DNA of 64,000 nucleotides from Aurantimonas sp. Leaf443 (GCF_001425575.1 NZ_LMRD01000013.1:62001-126000), one strand, 5' to 3'; shown: positions 8,773 to 18,511, counted from the stretch's first letter. Program-made: numbers and translations. The notes: generated by a model not told the origin, from the sequence alone.

Positions 8773-9711
8773 ATGCAGAAGATGAGGGCGGCGCCGTTCT
8801 GCGCCGCGGTCGATTGGGGAACGTCGAGCTTTCGCGCCTGGCTCCTGTCCGCCGACGGAACGGTCCTGTCCGAGCGCCGCGCCGCCGACGGCCTGTCGCA
8901 GATCGCGCCGGGCAGCTTCGAGCTGGTGCTGGAGGGCCATCTCGCCGAGTTCGGCGCGCCGGCCGACCTGCCGGTCGTCGTCTGCGGCATGGCGGGCGCC
9001 CGCCAGGGCTGGATCGAGGCGCCCTATGCCGCGACGCCGGCGCGCTTCCCGGACCTTGCCGCCGAGGCCCTTCGCGTGCCCGGGCTCGACCGCGAGGTCC
9101 GCATCCTGCCCGGCGTCGCCCAGCGCGACCCGCAGCGGCCCGACGTGATGCGCGGCGAGGAGACGCAGCTCGCCGGGCTCGGCGTCGAGGGCGACGCGCT
9201 CGCCTGCCTGCCCGGCACCCATTCCAAATGGGCCGCGATCGAGGCCGGCGCGCTCGCGCGGTTCTCCACCTTCATGACGGGCGAGCTCTTCGATCTCCTC
9301 GCCCGCACCTCCATCCTGCGCCACAGCCTCGGCGGCGATCTCCACGTCTCGCCCGACGACGAGACCTTCCTCTCGGCGGTGCGCGAGGCCCGCGCCGATC
9401 CCGGCCGCTGGACCGGGCGGCTGTTCGGCCTGCGCGCCGGCGATCTTCTCGGCCTGCAGGCGCCGCAGACGCGCGCGCCCTGGCTCTCCGGCTCGCTGAT
9501 CGGCATCGAGATCGCCGGCGGGCTGGCGCTCCATCCGCAGGCGCGCGAGATCGCGCTCGTCGCCTCCGGCCGCCTCGCCGATCTCTATGCCGGCGCCTTC
9601 GAGGCCTGCGGCCTCGCCCACCGGCGGATCGACGCGGAGACGGCGGTGCGCGCCGGCCTCCTGACCGCCGCCCGACATTTCTGGCCCGCCCGGGCCGAAG
9701 CGAGCCTGTGA
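8773..9711 (+). CDS. dgoK: 2-keto-3-deoxygalactonate kinase
   Basis: DgoK phosphorylates 2-dehydro-3-deoxygalactonate in the De Ley-Doudoroff branch of galactose/galactonate catabolism. The 312-residue protein has the N-terminal ATPase-fold motif VDWGTSSFRAWL and the family motifs RGEETQLAGL and LPGTHSKW. The stop overlaps the start of the aldolase gene by one base (TGATG), indicating coupled translation. The start is ambiguous between ATGs at 8773 and 8782; a GGGGG tract sits better for the second. Confidence 0.93.
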   Translation: MQKMRAAPFCAAVDWGTSSFRAWLLSADGTVLSERRAADGLSQIAPGSFELVLEGHLAEFGAPADLPVVVCGMAGARQGWIEAPYAATPARFPDLAAEALRVPGLDREVRILPGVAQRDPQRPDVMRGEETQLAGLGVEGDALACLPGTHSKWAAIEAGALARFSTFMTGELFDLLARTSILRHSLGGDLHVSPDDETFLSAVREARADPGRWTGRLFGLRAGDLLGLQAPQTRAPWLSGSLIGIEIAGGLALHPQAREIALVASGRLADLYAGAFEACGLAHRRIDAETAVRAGLLTAARHFWPARAEASL

Positions 9712-10355
9712 TGACCAACGCCCAGAACCCCATCGCCGCCCTGCCGCGCGGTCTCGTCGCCATCCTGCGCGGCCTCGAGCCGAAGGACGCGGCGGCCGTC
9801 GCCGAGGGTCTCATCGAGGCCGGGTTCCGGGCGATCGAGATCCCGCTGAACTCGCCCGATCCCTACCGCTCCATCGAGACCGTGACGCGCCTGGCGCCGA
9901 AGGACTGCCTCGTCGGCGCCGGCACGGTGCTGAACGTGGCCGAGGTCGAGCGGCTGCACGGCCTCGGCGCGCGCCTCGTCATCAGCCCGAACTGCGACAC
10001 GGCGGTGATCGCGGCGAGCGCCGAACGCGCCATGGTCTCCATGCCCGGCGTCTTCACCCCGACCGAGGCCTTCGCCGCCATCGCCGCCGGCGCCACGGCG
10101 CTGAAGTTCTTCCCCGCCAGCGTCATCGGCCCCGCCGGCATCGCGGCGATGCGCGCCGTCCTGCCGGCGCACGTGCCCGTCGGGGCGGTCGGCGGCGTCT
10201 CGGAGGCCGACTTCGCCGCCTATGGCAAGGTCGGCGTGCGCGTCTTCGGCCTCGGCTCGAGCCTCTTCCGGGCAGGCGACGCGCCCGCGCTCGTCGTCGA
10301 GCGCGGCAAGGCCGCGGTGGCCGCCTACGACGCGGCCTTCCCGCCCCGCGCCTGA
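9711..10355 (+). CDS. dgoA: 2-dehydro-3-deoxy-6-phosphogalactonate aldolase
   Basis: This KDPG/KDPGal-type class I aldolase cleaves the dgoK product to pyruvate and glyceraldehyde-3-phosphate. The 214 residues have the family length. Visible features are the N-terminal VAILRGL segment with the catalytic glutamate in IEIPLNSP, GAGTVL, and the Schiff-base lysine in ALKFFPA followed by GAVGGVS. It forms a two-gene unit with dgoK. No galactonate dehydratase, transporter or GntR regulator is adjacent. Confidence 0.95.
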   Translation: MTNAQNPIAALPRGLVAILRGLEPKDAAAVAEGLIEAGFRAIEIPLNSPDPYRSIETVTRLAPKDCLVGAGTVLNVAEVERLHGLGARLVISPNCDTAVIAASAERAMVSMPGVFTPTEAFAAIAAGATALKFFPASVIGPAGIAAMRAVLPAHVPVGAVGGVSEADFAAYGKVGVRVFGLGSSLFRAGDAPALVVERGKAAVAAYDAAFPPRA

Positions 10356-10377
10356 CACCTTCCTCCCGGCGCGGCCC

Positions 10378-12487
<2,110 letters not shown>

Positions 12488-12488
12488 T

Positions 12489-12532
12489 GCGTCGAGGCGG
12501 CCGGGCCGGTGCCGTTCCGGCCGCCTCGACGC
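12489..12532 (+). terminator. thiC terminator hairpin
   Basis: A perfect 16-bp inverted repeat (GCGTCGAGGCGGCCGG and its complement) with a 12-nt loop starts one base after the thiC stop codon. No T-tract follows. Confidence 0.6.
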
Positions 12533-12615
12533 GGAACGCCGGCCTCCCGCTCGCCGTTTAGGCGAGGCATCCGCACGTCCTGCGGGTCCGCAGGCCTCGA
12601 TCCGGGAGGAGCAGC

Positions 12616-12810
12616 ATGACAGACGACCGCAGCCCGAAGACCCCGCCCGACGCTCCGCCCGCCTCGGGCGGCCTCCTGTCGAACGTCATCCGCCGCACCG
12701 ACAACGACTTCCACGGCCGTCGCAACGGCGAGGACCTGATCGGGCGCGACATCCCGGTCGAGGAACAGGACCGCGAGGCCGAGGAGGAAGAGGAAGAAAA
12801 GGAGCGCTGA
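12616..12810 (+). CDS. small acidic hypothetical protein
   Basis: This 64-residue protein is not recognised. It is preceded by a strong Shine-Dalgarno (GGGAGGA at 12604-12610, 5 nt spacing). The N-terminal third is rich in Pro, Asp and Ser. A middle segment (LLSNVIRRTDNDFHGRR) is basic, and the last 17 residues are almost all Glu, Asp, Arg and Lys. There are no membrane segments. It stands alone after the thiC terminator. The strong ribosome site makes it a credible gene despite its low complexity. Confidence 0.5.
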   Translation: MTDDRSPKTPPDAPPASGGLLSNVIRRTDNDFHGRRNGEDLIGRDIPVEEQDREAEEEEEEKER

Positions 12811-12900
12811 GCGGACGTCTCCGGCCGGCATGGCGCATAGACCAGGATCGGCTGGCGCCGTGTCCGGCCGCGACGCGGCGTCGCCGGGCCATGTTGCGCT

Positions 12901-12920
12901 GGGTCGGGTCGGGTCGGGGG
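12901..12920 (+). repeat. G-quadruplex motif from a GGGTC tandem repeat
   Basis: Three copies of GGGTC followed by GGGGG give four G-tracts of at least three separated by two-base TC loops. This is an ideal intramolecular G-quadruplex pattern on the plus strand. It lies between the small acidic gene and the 3' end of the LuxR-type gene. Confidence 0.6.
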
Positions 12921-13005
12921 ACGGGCCGTCGCGGCGCGTTCGATGGAGCGTTTGCCTGCGCGCATCGGCCGGCGCCGTCGAAGGCCCGGCGCGACGATGG
13001 TCGTG

Positions 13006-13203
13006 TCAGATATAGCCGGAGCGGATGGCCTTCGCGACGGCATGCATGCGGTTGACGGCGCCCAGACGCACGGTGATCGACACGAGATGGTTGTCGACGG
13101 TGTACCGCGAGATCCCCAGAATGATGCCGATTTCGGCGCTCGTCTTGCCGTCCGCGACCAGGGAAAGTATCTCCAGTTCCCGCTTGGACAGTGGATTGCT
13201 CAA
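13006..13203 (-). CDS. orphan LuxR-type HTH domain protein
   Basis: The 65-residue product is a complete GerE/LuxR C-terminal DNA-binding domain and nothing else. It reads LSKRELEILSLVADGKTSAE, then ILGISRYTVDNHL and ends AVAKAIRSGYI, as LuxR quorum-sensing regulators do. The only in-frame start is TTG, since a TGA lies three codons upstream. No autoinducer-binding or receiver domain is recognisable upstream on this strand. It may be a free-standing HTH regulator or the remnant of a truncated LuxR gene. The flanking DNA upstream is AT-richer than the rest of the window. Confidence 0.65.
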   Translation of the reverse strand: MSNPLSKRELEILSLVADGKTSAEIGIILGISRYTVDNHLVSITVRLGAVNRMHAVAKAIRSGYI

Positions 13204-13838
13204 TTTAGATCATCCATTCCTGACATTTCGGCCGTCCGACGCCTCGGGATGGGCGTCGTCATGCGAGCGCCGCGAACTGCGCCCGGCCGGTCGGCTGTCC
13301 CGCGATGCGGGTCGGGGATCGCCCGGTCTGTGGCCGGGCCTGCCTGCGCAGCGGTGCCCTGTTCGCCCGCCCGTCGCCGAAGGCCATGCGCGAGGTCGAT
13401 CGGCGCCGCGAAGTCACGATATCGTCCCCTGTCCTGCTGTCGCGACCGGACGCCCTGCCGGCCCGGACCGAATGTTCGCGCGCTCCCGCCGGAGCTCCTG
13501 TTCCTTTGCTTCCGCTCGCAGATCGCCGGCCGACGCCATCGTGGGCAGGTCACCGAATTTCGCTGCGGTCGAAAGTTTTACGGTTTCGTGGTCAAGGTCT
13601 ACACAGTCGCAAGGGCGACAAAAATAACGAAAGATCGCTATTGAGCATCATGCCGTGCAGGGCGCGCACGCAGGAAGATCGCATGCATGCGATCAGTTCT
13701 GTGAGATTTTGATTTAATGCGCCGGACTAGAACAGTATAAAAACCGATTATGCGCCTATATATATGACGATACTTTGGTAATTACAGGTCTTACTTGCAA
13801 CTTTGGATTGCGATGTATTTCGTCCGACGGCGCCGCCC
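13204..13838. other. gene-free, AT-richer intergenic stretch
   Basis: About 635 bp without a gene I can support. Roughly 13,560-13,810 is clearly AT-richer than its surroundings (for example TATATATATG near 13758). It holds an 18-bp perfect palindrome at 13677-13694. A 41-codon minus-strand frame at 13414-13539 has no ribosome site I trust. It probably carries promoters for the LuxR-type gene and may be a scar of lost DNA. Confidence 0.5.
13677..13694. promoter_or_regulatory. 18-bp perfect palindrome
   Basis: GATCGCATGCATGCGATC is identical to its reverse complement over all 18 bases. It lies in the AT-richer gap upstream of the LuxR-type HTH gene. It could be an operator for a dimeric regulator, possibly the adjacent HTH protein; this is inference. 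Confidence 0.35.
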
Positions 13839-13839
13839 G

Positions 13840-14193
13840 TCAGTGCTGCCGTGCCGCACCCGACGCCTCCGGCGCGGTCCCGGCCTCGCGCAGACGCCGC
13901 CGCTCGCCGCGGATCAGGGCGATGTTGCGCAGGTAGATGAAGAGGCCGGCCGCCTGGCCGAGAATGAACACCGGATCGTGGCGGTGGATGGCGTAGACGA
14001 GGAGCAGCGCGCCGCCGAGGAGCGAGAAGGTCCAGAAGGCGACCGGCACGACCGAGCGCTTGGCGCGCTCGGAGGCGATCCACTGCACGACGAAGCGGCC
14101 GGTGAACATCAGCTGCGCCAGGAAGCCGAGCGCGATCCAGACGTCGAACTGCTCGACGAAGACGTAGTGCAGATAGGTGAGGATCGTGGTCAC
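13840..14193 (-). CDS. LABN-domain small membrane protein
   Basis: The 117-residue protein resembles the lipid-A-disaccharide-synthase N-terminal-like (LABN) domain. It has three or four membrane segments with motifs GFLAQLMFTGRFVVQW and SVVPVAFWTFSLLGG. Start is GTG, overlapping the stop of the GT2 gene by 4 bp (GTGA), so the two are translationally coupled. Small LABN proteins next to GT2 polyprenyl-phosphate sugar transferases are thought to partner them in envelope glycolipid modification. The partner role here is inferred from coupling. Confidence 0.85.
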   Translation of the reverse strand: MTTILTYLHYVFVEQFDVWIALGFLAQLMFTGRFVVQWIASERAKRSVVPVAFWTFSLLGGALLLVYAIHRHDPVFILGQAAGLFIYLRNIALIRGERRRLREAGTAPEASGAARQH

Positions 14194-14930
14194 GGGCGTC
14201 CGTCCAGGTCGAGTTCGGCCACGCTCGGCACGGTGCGGGCGCGCCTGCGCAGCCACCAGACGCCGAAGAGGTCGAGAACGCCGCGCAGGGCGCGGTCGAA
14301 GATGCCGTAATTGGAGGCGCCGAAGCGGCGCTTGCGGTCGCGCACGTCGATATGGACGATGGAAAAGCCCTCGCGCAGCACCAGCGCCGGCAGGTAGCGG
14401 TGCCAGCCGTCGAAGAAGGGCAGGCGGCGGAAGAGCTCGGTCGGGATCGCCTTCAGGCCGCAGCCCGTGTCGCGCGTGTCGTCCTTGAGGATCGCGTTGC
14501 GCAAGCCGTTGGCAAAGCGCGAGGAGGCCTGCTTCAGCGCCGTGTCGGTCCGGCCGGTGCGCTGGCCGGCGGCCAGGCCCGTTTCAGGTCCCGCCGCCTC
14601 GAGCGCGGCGACGAGGGCGGGAATGAAGGTCGGGTCGTTCTGACCGTCGCCGTCGATCGTGACGACGACGTCGCCGCGCGCGGCGAAGACCCCCGTGCGG
14701 ATGGCGCGGCTCTGGCCCGCCGACCGGTCGTGGCGCAGGTGGCGCAGCGAGAGGCCGGTGGCGGCCAGGCGCGCGAGCGTCGCGCCGGTCTCGTCGGTCG
14801 AGCCGTCGTCGACGACGACGATCTCGTGGCGGCGCAGGCCGATGCAGGCCGCGATCTCGCGCACGAGAATGTCGAGATTGGCCGCCTCGTTGCGCGCCGG
14901 GATGACGACGGTGAGAAATTGGAACGCCAT
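14190..14930 (-). CDS. GT2 polyprenyl-phosphate glycosyltransferase (ArnC/RgtE-like)
   Basis: The 246-residue GT-A fold enzyme has the nucleotide-sugar and metal motifs VVIPARNEAANL, VVDDGSTDET and the DXD-type TIDGDGQNDP. The region after it (GLKAIPTELFRRLPFFDGWHRYLP) is typical of dolichol/undecaprenyl-phosphate sugar synthases. It has no C-terminal membrane pair of its own, which the coupled LABN protein may provide. Predicted role: load a sugar from a nucleotide donor onto a polyprenyl phosphate at the inner membrane for a GT39-type transferase. The sugar (mannose, galacturonate or other) cannot be told. Confidence 0.85.
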   Translation of the reverse strand: MAFQFLTVVIPARNEAANLDILVREIAACIGLRRHEIVVVDDGSTDETGATLARLAATGLSLRHLRHDRSAGQSRAIRTGVFAARGDVVVTIDGDGQNDPTFIPALVAALEAAGPETGLAAGQRTGRTDTALKQASSRFANGLRNAILKDDTRDTGCGLKAIPTELFRRLPFFDGWHRYLPALVLREGFSIVHIDVRDRKRRFGASNYGIFDRALRGVLDLFGVWWLRRRARTVPSVAELDLDGRP

Positions 14931-15093
14931 GGGGCCGTCTTGTCGGTTCGCGCCGTCGGCGCCGGAGCGGCGCGCCGGGGCGCCTTCGGTCCCCGCCGGC
15001 TGAGCGGCTGGGGGCGCCGCTTCTTAGGCGCTTGCGCGCGGAAGGCCAAGGGAGGCCCGCGATCGGACAGCCCTGCGCCCGCCGCGCACCGGC

Positions 15094-15942
15094 TCAGCCC
15101 GGATCGCCCGCCGCCTTGCGTTTCAGGCGTTTGGCGAGCGCGGCGTCCATCGCCCGGCCCCTGTGGCCGAGAAGCAACGGGCGCAGCACGATCATGACGA
15201 GGAGCACCAGAAGCCAGGAAATCAGCGTGTCCGACAGGAAATGCCCGCCGAAGGCCACGCGGTTCGCCGAGAGCAGGGCGGCGACGGCGAGGATCGCAAG
15301 GCCCGCGCGCCGGCGGAAGGCCCGCGGCAGGACGAAGACGAGCGCCATCAGCGCCATGGCCGAGGCGCCCTCGCCCGAGACGAAGGAGCAGTTCGAGGCG
15401 CAGGCGTCCGAGATCGTCCAGACCGGCGAGAAGGACGCGTCGCCCCCGAACGCCACGATCTCGCGCGGCCGGGCGCGCCCGACCGTGTTCTTGAGGACGG
15501 CGTTGACGAGAAGCCCCGGCCCGAGCGCGAAGACGGCGAGGATGTAGAGGCCCTGGTGCGGGCGCAGGGCGAGGAACCGGCCGCGCGACACGAAGGGCGC
15601 GGCGAGGCCGGCGAGGCCGGCGGCGCAGACGAGGACGACAAGAAGGCTCGCCACGTCCCGCAGCCCTTCCAGCACCGCGACGTCCGAGGCCGGAAAGCCC
15701 GCGCCCGGCACGTAGAACAGGCCGCTCGCGGCGATGTCGACCTGCGGGACCGCGAGGAAGAAGCCGCTGACAAGGGCAAGGGCCAGGATCAGCCAGGGCA
15801 AGGGCTGCGCGGCGCATGGGCGCCGATGCCGGCGATACGGGCGCGGCGCCGCCCCGGCGGCGAGCCCTTCGGTCGTCGGCATCAGCGCCTGGCTTCGCCG
15901 CGCCCGCCCCGGCTCGTTCGACCCGCCGCCCCGTATCGCCAT
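15094..15942 (-). CDS. PAP2-family membrane phosphatase (lipid phosphatase-like)
   Basis: This protein of about 282 residues has six hydrophobic segments and a basic N-terminal tail. PAP2 motif 1 is KNTVGRARP, and motif 3 is NRVAFGGHFLSD with the nucleophilic His and the Asp. Motif 2 reads FVSGEGA, with Glu where the family usually has His (SGH). Candidate substrates are lipid A phosphate, undecaprenyl pyrophosphate or phosphatidylglycerol phosphate. The LpxE/LpxF-like role is suggested by the flanking glycolipid genes only. Start codons at 15966 and 15879 are alternatives; 15942 has the better GAGGG site. Confidence 0.8.
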   Translation of the reverse strand: MAIRGGGSNEPGRARRSQALMPTTEGLAAGAAPRPYRRHRRPCAAQPLPWLILALALVSGFFLAVPQVDIAASGLFYVPGAGFPASDVAVLEGLRDVASLLVVLVCAAGLAGLAAPFVSRGRFLALRPHQGLYILAVFALGPGLLVNAVLKNTVGRARPREIVAFGGDASFSPVWTISDACASNCSFVSGEGASAMALMALVFVLPRAFRRRAGLAILAVAALLSANRVAFGGHFLSDTLISWLLVLLVMIVLRPLLLGHRGRAMDAALAKRLKRKAAGDPG

Positions 15943-16149
15943 GCCCGCCCTCGCCGTCCGCGCCATTCGTCGCCGCCGGCCATAGCGCGGCCCGTGCGAG
16001 GGGTCGAGCGCAAGGCGGCGGGCCGATGGAGGGGAAGTCGCGCCCTGCCGCCCGCCGCGGGGCGATTCCGCTTCGCGCGGGGATGCGCTAGATCATCGCC
16101 TTGCCCTCGACGGCCGGCGCTGCCCGGCGCCTCCTCGAACGGACCTGCC

Positions 16150-17631
16150 ATGACGCTCGCCACCCTCGACCGGCCCGCAAGGCGGCGGCCGGCCCTGCGC
16201 CTCCAGGATCGCGATCCGGGCATCGCGGTCCTCGTCCTGATCCTCGGCCTCGTCGCGGCGGCACGGCTGGCGGCCCTCGCCCTGTCGCCGAGCGAACTCG
16301 GCTTCGACGAGGCGCAATACTGGGCGTGGTCGCGCGATCTCGCCTTCGGCTACTTCACCAAGCCGCCGCTGATCGCCTGGGCCATCGCGCTGGAGACGGA
16401 GGTCTGCGGCCAGTCGGCGGCCTGCGTGCGCTCGGCCTCGCCGCTCCTGCATTTCGCCACGGGCCTGTGCCTGGCGGCCCTCGCGCGTCGCCTCTACGGC
16501 GGCGCGGCCGGGTTCTGGACGGGCCTCTTCTACACGCTGATGCCGGGGATCGCGGTCTCCTCCTTCCTGATGACGACCGACGTCTTCCTCCTCTTCTTCT
16601 GGAGCCTCGGCCTTCTGGCGCTGGTCTCGCATCTGGAGCGGCCCCGCCTTGCCACGGCGCTTCTCTTCGGGGCGAGCGTCGGCATCGGGCTCTATGCCAA
16701 ATATGCCATGATCTACCTGCCGATCCTGTGCGCGCTGGTCGCCGTGGCGCTGCCCGAAACGCGCCCGGCGCTCCTGCGGCGCGAGAGCCTGGCCGCGCTC
16801 GCGCTTGCGCTCCTCGTCGTCTCGCCGAACCTGGCCTGGAACGCCTCCCATTCCTTTGCGACCTTCGAGCACACGGGCGAGAACATCGGCTGGAGCCTGT
16901 CGCGGCTCAATCCGGGCAAGGGGTTCGAATTCCTGGCCGTGCAGTTCGCGGTCGCCGGCCCCGTGATCTTCGGCGCCATGCTCAATGCCCTGCTGCTCGG
17001 CGCGCGCACCGAGAAGCCCCGGACCGACGCGCTCCTCCTCTGGCTCTCCTGGCCGGTGCTCCTCGCCATCACGCTGCAGGGATTCCTCTCGCAGGCCAAT
17101 GCCAACTGGGGCGCCACGGCCTATCCGGCTGGCACCGTCCTCGCCACGGCGCTCGTCCTGCGCCATTCCGGCCGGTTCTTCTTTTCCGCCAATCTTCTCG
17201 TCTGCGGCGCGGTCTCGGCCGCCATCCTCGTGGGAACGGCGGTGCTCGACCCCGCCCGCGTGCCCGAGCCCGCCCGCCAGCTGCGCCAGCTCGGCGGCTG
17301 GGAGACGACCGCGCGCAACTTGACGGCGCTCGCGCGCGAGCGCGGCGCCACCCGCCTCGTCATCGAGGGACGGGCGCTGACCGCCGGCCTCCTCCACCCC
17401 TTGCGCGACAGCGGTCTCGACACGCGCGCCCTCCTGCCGGACGGCGCCCGGCCGAGCGACCAGTTCGAGCTCGACCGCCCCTGGCGCCCCGCCGACGGCA
17501 CGGCGGCGACGCTCTTCGCCGGCCTCTCGCGCGAGGAGGCCGAGGCGCTCGGCCTCCGGCCGGTCGGCACGATCGAGGCGCCGATCTATTCCCAGCGCAG
17601 CGGCACGATGCGCCTCTACGGCGCGCCCTAG
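16150..17631 (+). CDS. GT39/ArnT-like membrane glycosyltransferase
   Basis: The 493-residue protein has a cytoplasmic N-terminus and a series of about 10-12 membrane spans. The first periplasmic loop carries the acidic motif ELGFDEAQYWAWS, whose Asp-Glu pair is characteristic of PMT_2/ArnT/RgtD transferases. GYFTKPPLIAW follows. A soluble C-terminal periplasmic domain ends the protein. It would transfer a sugar from a polyprenyl-phosphate carrier to lipid A, LPS core or another periplasmic acceptor. It is divergent from the PAP2 gene and close to the GT2-LABN pair, together a plausible pathway. Confidence 0.88.
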   Translation: MTLATLDRPARRRPALRLQDRDPGIAVLVLILGLVAAARLAALALSPSELGFDEAQYWAWSRDLAFGYFTKPPLIAWAIALETEVCGQSAACVRSASPLLHFATGLCLAALARRLYGGAAGFWTGLFYTLMPGIAVSSFLMTTDVFLLFFWSLGLLALVSHLERPRLATALLFGASVGIGLYAKYAMIYLPILCALVAVALPETRPALLRRESLAALALALLVVSPNLAWNASHSFATFEHTGENIGWSLSRLNPGKGFEFLAVQFAVAGPVIFGAMLNALLLGARTEKPRTDALLLWLSWPVLLAITLQGFLSQANANWGATAYPAGTVLATALVLRHSGRFFFSANLLVCGAVSAAILVGTAVLDPARVPEPARQLRQLGGWETTARNLTALARERGATRLVIEGRALTAGLLHPLRDSGLDTRALLPDGARPSDQFELDRPWRPADGTAATLFAGLSREEAEALGLRPVGTIEAPIYSQRSGTMRLYGAP

Positions 17632-17664
17632 GGCGGACCCGCATCGAGCGGGCCCGAACGAAAA

Positions 17665-17692
17665 CGGGGGCGGCCCGTGAGAGCCGCCCCCG
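17665..17692. terminator. bidirectional hairpin terminator
   Basis: A perfect 10-bp stem (CGGGGGCGGC with GCCGCCCCCG) and 8-nt loop sits between the convergent GT39 and RlpA genes. On the minus strand it is followed by TTTTCG, so it is best as the terminator of the RlpA-like gene. Confidence 0.7.
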
Positions 17693-17834
17693 TCCGATCG
17701 AAGATGCTTGAGGTATGAACTGAAAAGAGAAAGCCACGCTTTTTCAGATCATGCCTCAATGAGCCGCCGATGCGGCGCCCGATCCCGGAAACACCCCGTG
17801 CCGGTTTCCGTCTTCCCTCGCCGTCTCTCCCGTC

Positions 17835-18227
17835 TCAGGAAACGACGTCGAGCTTCACCTTGGCCACGCCCGACGAGATCATGCCGATGCTCTGGGCAGC
17901 GCCGCGCGAGAGATCGATGACGCGATTGCCGTGGAACGGCCCGCGGTCGTTGATGCGCACCACGACCGAGCGGCCGTTGACGCTGTTGGTCACCTTCACC
18001 TTCGTGCCGAAGGGCAGCGTGCGGTGGGCGGCCGTCATGGAATTCATGTTGAAGCGCTCGCCATTGGCGGTGCGCCGGCCATGGAACTGTTTTCCGTAAT
18101 AGGACGCGGAACCCGAACGCACCGACTTCGTTTGAGCTTCGGCAGAGATGGATCCGAGCGCGGTGAAAGCCGACACGCCGAACGTCATCGAGACCGCCAG
18201 AAGCGCGGCCTTTCGCAGTTTCGTCAT
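17835..18227 (-). CDS. rlpA: RlpA-like septal/cell-wall protein (double-psi beta-barrel)
   Basis: The 130-residue exported protein has a signal peptide (about residues 1-32). A compact DPBB domain follows: [20 protein letters not shown], then [17 protein letters not shown] and VRINDRGPF. In RlpA this fold binds or cleaves denuded glycan strands. There is no SPOR domain, so this is the short form of the family. The ATG at 18227 has an AGGAA ribosome site; the longer frame has a basic non-signal leader. The hairpin at 17665-17692 probably ends its transcript. Confidence 0.9.
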   Translation of the reverse strand: MTKLRKAALLAVSMTFGVSAFTALGSISAEAQTKSVRSGSASYYGKQFHGRRTANGERFNMNSMTAAHRTLPFGTKVKVTNSVNGRSVVVRINDRGPFHGNRVIDLSRGAAQSIGMISSGVAKVKLDVVS

Positions 18228-18324
18228 TCTTGTTTCCTGTCTGGACCCCCTCGATCGACATGATCGCGGCGGGGAGCTAATCCCCAGTTTTCGTGTCGAG
18301 AACGTGATCTGCTTGCGGCGGCAA

Positions 18325-18353
18325 TATGTTTTTTGCTTACCGAGGGGTTTCAA
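18325..18353 (-). promoter_or_regulatory. candidate promoter of the RlpA-like gene
   Basis: On the minus strand TTGAAA (18353-18348) and AACATA (18330-18325) are 17 nt apart, about 100 nt upstream of the start codon and in locally AT-rich DNA. The -35 lies within a small GGGGTT-tc-AACCCC inverted repeat. Confidence 0.4.
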
Positions 18354-18511
18354 CCCCCTGAAAACCGAAGATTTTCCACCGTTGCGAGAATGGTTTTGCG
18401 AGCGCCACTGCGGCCGATCTGCAACGGGGCGGACGGACGGGCCGCGTGCCGCGGCGCGGCCGGCATGAGGGTTCGGGCGTCATGCCCCGCGAAGGCTCGA
18501 AGCCGGCCGCT

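Noticed and set aside
13414-13539. 41-codon minus-strand frame (MASAGDLRAEAKEQELRRER...)
   Set aside because: The helical start looks protein-like, but there is no ribosome site, no family and no continuity with the LuxR-type domain. Kept only as a remark on the gene-free stretch.
13200-13553. 117-codon frame upstream of and overlapping the LuxR-type HTH
   Set aside because: It could in principle couple to the TTG start, but the translation is Arg/Pro/Gly-rich without any sensor-domain feature. A frameshifted LuxR sensor domain could not be recognised in it.
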